From: Tetradesmus obliquus
Lineage: Eukaryota > Chlorophyta > Chlorophyceae > Sphaeropleales > Scenedesmaceae
Assembly (NCBI GenBank): GCA_030272155.1
Contig: CP126192.1
Location: forward strand, 3,196,501 to 3,260,500
Reading direction: 5' to 3'
DNA length: 64,000 nt
Shown here: positions 59,535 to 64,000 of the stretch, piece after piece
Position numbering within the stretch: position 1 is the first letter of the stretch
Layout of the letters: the number at the start of each line of letters is the position of its first letter
Made by a program: the position numbers and the translations under genes
Notes under the pieces: generated by a model
The model's input: only the letters and a program-made list of their open reading frames with translations
Told to the model about the DNA's origin: nothing
Databases searched by the model: none

Positions 59535-62466
59535 GGAAGGCGGTGTAGTATCTTGCAGGAAGAGCTTGCACATGAAAACAATTCGTGTAGCTTTCAGGGG
59601 GGGCGCTTGCTCACCTGGTTGCAGCCTCTAGAGATCTGTGCCAGCCCGGCACAGGGCCAGCTAGCTAGCAGCATGTGGGGCGAACACTGGCGGCAACAAC
59701 AATCGCAATGGGTTTAAACTGTGCAGCACATTAAACGTTGCTGCGGTTTGGTCCCTGTTCACGTTTGTGATGTTGCAGCTGTCTGCAGGATTGTTGCTAC
59801 AATGGTTTGCAGAGACGGTGCCTTTTTTGGAGGGCATTATGCTGCAACTGCATCATGGTGTAAAATGACGGATTCTATACAAAGCCAGGATACCAAAGTA
59901 CGCTGGCCATGCACAGCTGCGCACCTCCAAGCAATGCTGAGCCAGAAGACCCCCGCCAAAAGCCTCCTGGCACTCCCAAGTGGGGCTGTTCATGGTGTGC
60001 GTGCGGTGCATAGGTTCAAGTTCAGGCCAAGTACATGTACTTGCACTCAGAGTCAGAGCTGTTGTAAAAGGACAAACTTATACGGCTCCACTGGATCCTG
60101 GCAGGATTCCACAGGACCGCGGTAAATGCACTGCTGCGCACCTTGCTGTGAGTTGGGTCAGGCCTGTATTCCTGGATTCCAGTCTTCTGGTGATCTGCTT
60201 ACTCATACTTGGCAGGACTTTGTACAGATTACAGATCATTAATCAGGCCGACAAATTGCCACCTGTACCAGTCAACACAACCGGTTCCTGGTCCAACTTG
60301 GACAAGACGGATCCACCAGCCAACGCTTGCGATGAGGCTGCCAACTTGACGCAGCCACATCACAGACGTGCATACCTACTGGCTCTGGCAGCAGTCAGCA
60401 CGGCTCCTTTGCATATAGATTTGAGTCAGACGCACACAACACACTCCTGTCAGCATGCACCCACAGACCAGCGTGCACCCACACACAAGCACTGTACATG
60501 TTGATCTGCAGTCTTTGGATGCATGGGCCTAGCTGGCTGGGCGCTGCCAGGCGCACAGCACGCCTGCAGGGATCCCAACACTACAACCAAGCACAGATAC
60601 GTGCAACTAACACAGCCTGGGCAGGCAACAGCAACCCAGTATGCCTCTGACACATGACATGACCCAGCAGGCAGCGCTTGCAGGGTGCCGGGTTCAACCC
60701 AGGCTTAACCCAGGCACCAGCATACGTACAAACCCGGACAAGGCACGTGTGCAGTGATGACAAACAGTACTCCACACAACGCAGCAAGGCCAGCGGCAGC
60801 TCGCCAGCCCTGCCCCGTCAGCGCTGCTCTGCCCATCCAGCCATCATGAAGCATGCTACCTAGTGTGCAACAGCAGCAACACAGCCCTTACTCATAGTAG
60901 CCAATCACCACTAGTTGGTGAGCATGCTAGTGTTCCATGCCTGCTTGTTCTGATGTATACATTTGAGCCACCTGGCCATTTCCTGAACCCGAGCAGTGCA
61001 TAATGTGAGGACCCGCGGCCATTTCAGCTCTGCCGCCTGCTGCCATCTGTGTGTGCCAGGAGCCTGGCCCACAGATACAGCGCAGACATACAGCGCAGAT
61101 ATATATACAAAATGTATGGCAGTACACAGCTGCCACGCATGCAAACTGCATTCATGCACACCAAACACAATTCCAGTAACACGGCTTCATGCCACAAGCT
61201 GCGGGAGGCAGCATGTCAACCGCGCATGTGCCCCAACTGACAAACCTCCGTAGCAGCCATCCAAATCCTGTTGAAGCACACGCAACAGTTTTGCCCCCAG
61301 TTGGGCCCTATTGAACCTCATGACGGTGATCATCATGACATGATGTCACGTATCAGGGAGCTGATAAGACTGCGGACAAGCAGGCGAGTGTTGAGACACA
61401 CTCTGCCAGCTGTGAACATGCAATGAGTTCCAAGTCCCACCATACCCCACAAGCCCGTGTCCTCTGTGTCCTCGTGTTCAGCCGCCCCTCCCGGTGCCCG
61501 CCTGTCCTCGTTCGTTGCATGTCCTCGTTCATGCAACGAGAAAGCAGTTGCTGTGGATCACACACATTAGGCTGCGCATGACAACTTTGAACATGGCGCA
61601 TGGAGCTGCAAGTGGTGTACATGCCCAGGTATGCGTAGGTGGTGATGTGTGTATGCCAGTACAGCGTGTCGAGTTCAGCATAGCAGCGTGAAGTGTGCAA
61701 CACTTGATGACAGCACGGCAGCAAATTGCAGAGATGCCACAGCCTTCACGCTGATGCCATCAACGTAGTGCAGATGAAAACCGCCTGGAGCTTTCTCCAG
61801 CTATTTCCGGCCAGGAGATGGACGCACATGATGCATACATGCTGATGAATGTGTTCACTTGCCAAACACCCAAATATACAAATGCTCTACATTACATGCA
61901 GTCCGCACGGAGGCAGGGACGCGGTCTAAGAAACAAAAAAGTTTACGAGTTCATACTGTTGTTCATGCCTGGCTGCAGAGCAACTGGCTGCTGCTGGTGG
62001 AGCTCCGCTCAATGCCAATCACACATGCACTACAACAGCACACAAGGTAACAGCGGCACTACACAAGTGGCAACGCTAGTGCACTCACTACATGCCTCGC
62101 GTGTGCATTGTGCACTCACTACATGCCTCGCGTGTGCATTGTGCACTCACTACATGGCTCGCGTGTGCATTGCGCACTCACTACATGCCTCGCGTGTGCA
62201 TTGTGCACTCACTACATGCCTCGCGTGTGCATTGTGCACTCACTACATGCCTCGCGTGTGCATTGTGCACTCACTACATGCCTCGCGTGTGCATTGTGCA
62301 CTCACTACATGCCTCGCGTGTGCATTGTGCGGCAACCAGCATGCACGTGCGCCTGCAGGCACCCCTGACCAATGCTGTGCCTGAAAGGCACAGGGCGCGG
62401 CGCCTGGTTCAAAATGACAGCAGCAACAGCAGCAGCTGCTGCTGGCAGGTGGTTGCCCATGCTGGC
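59535..62466. other. gene-poor stretch between convergent genes, with a 31-bp tandem repeat
   Basis: About 2.9 kb between two 3' ends. An ORF at 59980-60504 contains one hydrophobic segment but starts at GTG and has no recognisable domain. The tandem repeat at 62079-62330 is listed separately. I see no other structure. Confidence 0.5.
62079..62330. repeat. 31-bp tandem repeat, about 8 copies
   Basis: The unit is GTGCACTCACTACATGCCTC followed by GCGTGTGCATT, repeated with a fixed 31-bp spacing from 62079 to 62330. Copies are identical except near the third and fourth (CATGGCTC for CATGCCTC at about 62154, and TTGCGCAC for TTGTGCAC at about 62170). The unit has no stop in the frames it passes through, so it creates long false ORFs. 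There are no spacers, so it is not a CRISPR array. Confidence 0.95.
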
Positions 62467-63773
62467 TCAGCATGCAAACAGCCACCAGGATCCAGCCGAT
62501 GCCTCGCCTGCTGCTGCGCTGCCGCCCGACCACCATGGCCCTGCTGCTGCATCCGCTGCTGCCACTGCTGCTGCTGACGTGCACGCACCGTCAGGGCAGG
62601 GCGGGTAGTACACATCCATGAGCGTCAGCGGCAGCAGCTGCGGCAGCAGCTGCAGCACCAGCAGCTTGCTGCAGAACAGTGCGGCCTGGCACACCAGGCC
62701 CAGCACCATCAGGTGCAGCGCCACACTGGTGCCCTTGTCCCAGGCAGAGCTGAAGGGGTCCAGCAGCGACGCAGCAGGGCAGCAGGAGTGCATGGCGGCC
62801 AGCTGCTGCGCCCGCACCGTGACGCCGCCGACAGTCACGGCCTCACGGTGTGAGTTGGCGGCCTCCTGCAAGCGCTGCCGCAGCCACAGGCGCAGCTGCG
62901 CCCACAGGCTGACGTAGGTCGCGTACACCAGCAGCGCGGCTGTGGTGAGGTGCAGCGTGGCCAAGGCTAGCAGCATCTCCGCGGAGCGGCCGGCCAGGCT
63001 GGCGTGCTGCGGCACGTGCAGCGGCACGTGCAGCGGCAGCGCGGGCTGCAGCATCGCCGCCCAGCTGCTGTTCAGCGCCGCCGCTGCTGCGAGGTACTGT
63101 GTGCTGCTGCCAAATCGGATGAGCTCTGCGCACACAATGACACACAAGCAGCACCAGCAGCTGAGGCAGAAGTACAGCGAGCCTTACTTGCAGTGTTGCG
63201 GCAGCTAGGTCAGCGCCCCAGCTGGCACAGCGACCGATTCCCCACCTTGGAGGACCATGGAACACGTGGTGCAGTCGATGCAGGAAGCATCCTGAGCACG
63301 CTGCCATCACTTCAATGCACATCCCCCTTTGCCACCAGCTGCACGCAGCTGAGAGTGTCAGCAGCTGTGGCCTCAACCCTGCCTGCGGCTCTGCTCCTGC
63401 CCTGCCACCAGCCCTTGCATCAATCCGCGCTGCGCCGCACCACACCATGTCACTCACCCTGCGCGCCGCGCCCTGCCAGCAGGCAGGCCGCCCTGAAGCC
63501 CACCGCTGCCACCTGCAGCCCAAGCCCCGGGCAGCACGCCGCCTCCAGCACAGCGTTGAAGATGTGCGGGAACAGCAGCAGCCGCGTCAGCAGCGCCAGC
63601 TGCGGAGACTCAAAGGGCGTGGCCGCGTAGATCTGGTCGCGCAGCTGGCTGCTGCTGTGGGCTGAGGCCAGCGCCATGGCCAGGCGCAGCAGCGTGACCA
63701 GCGCCACGCGGCACTGCTTGTAGGCTGCGGGTGACTGCAGCGCGGCCAGCCACAGCAGGCACACCACCCAGCC
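62467..63773 (-). CDS. multi-spanning membrane protein, 3' part (gene continues beyond the window)
   Basis: Two minus-strand exons are supported: 63773-63458 and 63125 down to 62467 (stop) or, if the donor GTGCGT at 62588 is used, to 62589. They join at a Glu codon (G from one exon, AG from the next) and read in one frame. At least four hydrophobic segments are visible: WVVCLLWLAALQSPAAY, LVTLLRLAMALASA, LLALATLHLTTAALLVYATY and VALHLMVLGLVCQAALFCSK. Basic or polar loops lie between them, for example WAQLRLWLRQRLQEAANSHR. The 63773 end is a 3' splice site (CAG before GGCTGG), so earlier exons lie at 63774-64000 or outside the window. I do not recognise the family; large membrane proteins of this Ala/Leu-rich type are common and mostly unnamed in green algae. 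Confidence 0.55.
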
Positions 63774-64000
63774 CTGCGGCGCGGCACAGCACATATGGCA
63801 GCAGATGCGAGGGTGCGGCACACGATGGGCGCAAGGGGCGAATCGAGGCTTTGCACAGGGGTGATGCAGCATGCCTCGACGCTGCAATGGACGTCTGCGG
63901 CTGCAGCTGAGTTCAGAGCAGCTGTCAGCTACACAAGACGTGCTGTGCCGGCACGTCAATGTATGCTGCGCTGCACGCAGTGTTCGAATGCTGGATTCAA
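63774..64000 (-). other. probable intron and upstream part of the membrane protein gene
   Basis: The minus strand is open here in the same frame, but the residues are Cys/His/Arg-rich and unlike the membrane segments, so I take it as intron running out of the window. Confidence 0.4.

Noticed and set aside
59980..60504. 174-codon plus-strand ORF with a hydrophobic segment (LLVICLLILG)
   Set aside because: It starts at GTG, the in-frame ATGs are poor, there is no domain or supporting splice structure, and the region is gene-poor.
60680..60715. tRNA-like T-loop GGGTTCAACCC
   Set aside because: No matching acceptor stem, D-loop or anticodon arm could be found within tRNA distance.
62079..62330. 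CRISPR-like regular repeat
   Set aside because: The 31-bp units abut without spacers, and the context is a eukaryotic nuclear genome; it is a minisatellite.
61818..62577. Two long plus-strand ORFs over the 31-bp repeat
   Set aside because: They are open only because the repeat unit lacks stops in its frames; outside the array their composition is random.

Overview
The window looks like nuclear DNA of a green alga (Chlorophyta, most likely Chlorophyceae; inference). The reasons are many short spliceosomal introns (GT...AG), moderately high GC, coding strands packed with CAG/GCA triplets that give Ser, Ala and Gln runs, and plant-type proteins (a BASS4-like carrier, a plant-type TFIIIC subunit, a plant/algal TKL-type kinase). 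I found no bacterial operon, phage, IS element, CRISPR array, rRNA or convincing tRNA. Gene models were built by hand: protein-like blocks were joined at GT/AG sites only where the reading phase agreed. Eight models keep one frame from end to end. The BASS4-like carrier and the GTGVYIP protein lack a proven 5' end, and the last gene (62467-63773, minus) runs off the window.

Layout. 1-1467: no clear gene (possible 5' exon of the next gene). 1468-3874 (+): BASS4/SLC10A7-type bile acid:sodium symporter family protein. 5200-9297 (+): TKL-like protein kinase with DMG in place of DFG, a very long activation segment and a C-terminal CaaX box. 9298-13303: gene-poor, with a 32-bp tandem repeat and one antisense protein-like ORF. 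13304-15594 (+): low-complexity protein with a GTGVYIP motif. 15595-20396: gene-poor. 20397-23601 (-): NUMOD3-repeat protein with a coiled coil. 23965-26131 (+): COX10, haem A synthesis, divergent from the NUMOD3 gene across 363 bp. 27735-43877 (+): a 25-exon gene for the largest TFIIIC subunit (B-block binding; about 3,150 residues). 44470-46711 and 48155-50285 (both +): a tandem pair of related secreted proteins of unknown function. 51563-53626 (-): START-domain lipid-transfer protein. 54785-59534 (+): helical protein weakly resembling the Pol I factor TAF1A. 59535-62466: gene-poor, with an eight-copy 31-bp tandem repeat. 62467-63773 (-): 3' part of a multi-spanning membrane protein.

The genes do not form a pathway; they are a normal eukaryotic mixture of organelle function (COX10, BASS4-like), transcription machinery (TFIIIC, perhaps TAF1A), signalling (kinase), lipid transfer (START) and secreted or surface proteins. 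The most unusual items are the secreted tandem pair, which looks like an undescribed family; the DMG/CaaX kinase; a 51-bp near-perfect hairpin at 4455-4505; and the strand rule by which triplet repeats read CAG in exons but CTG in introns, often directly at the 3' splice site.
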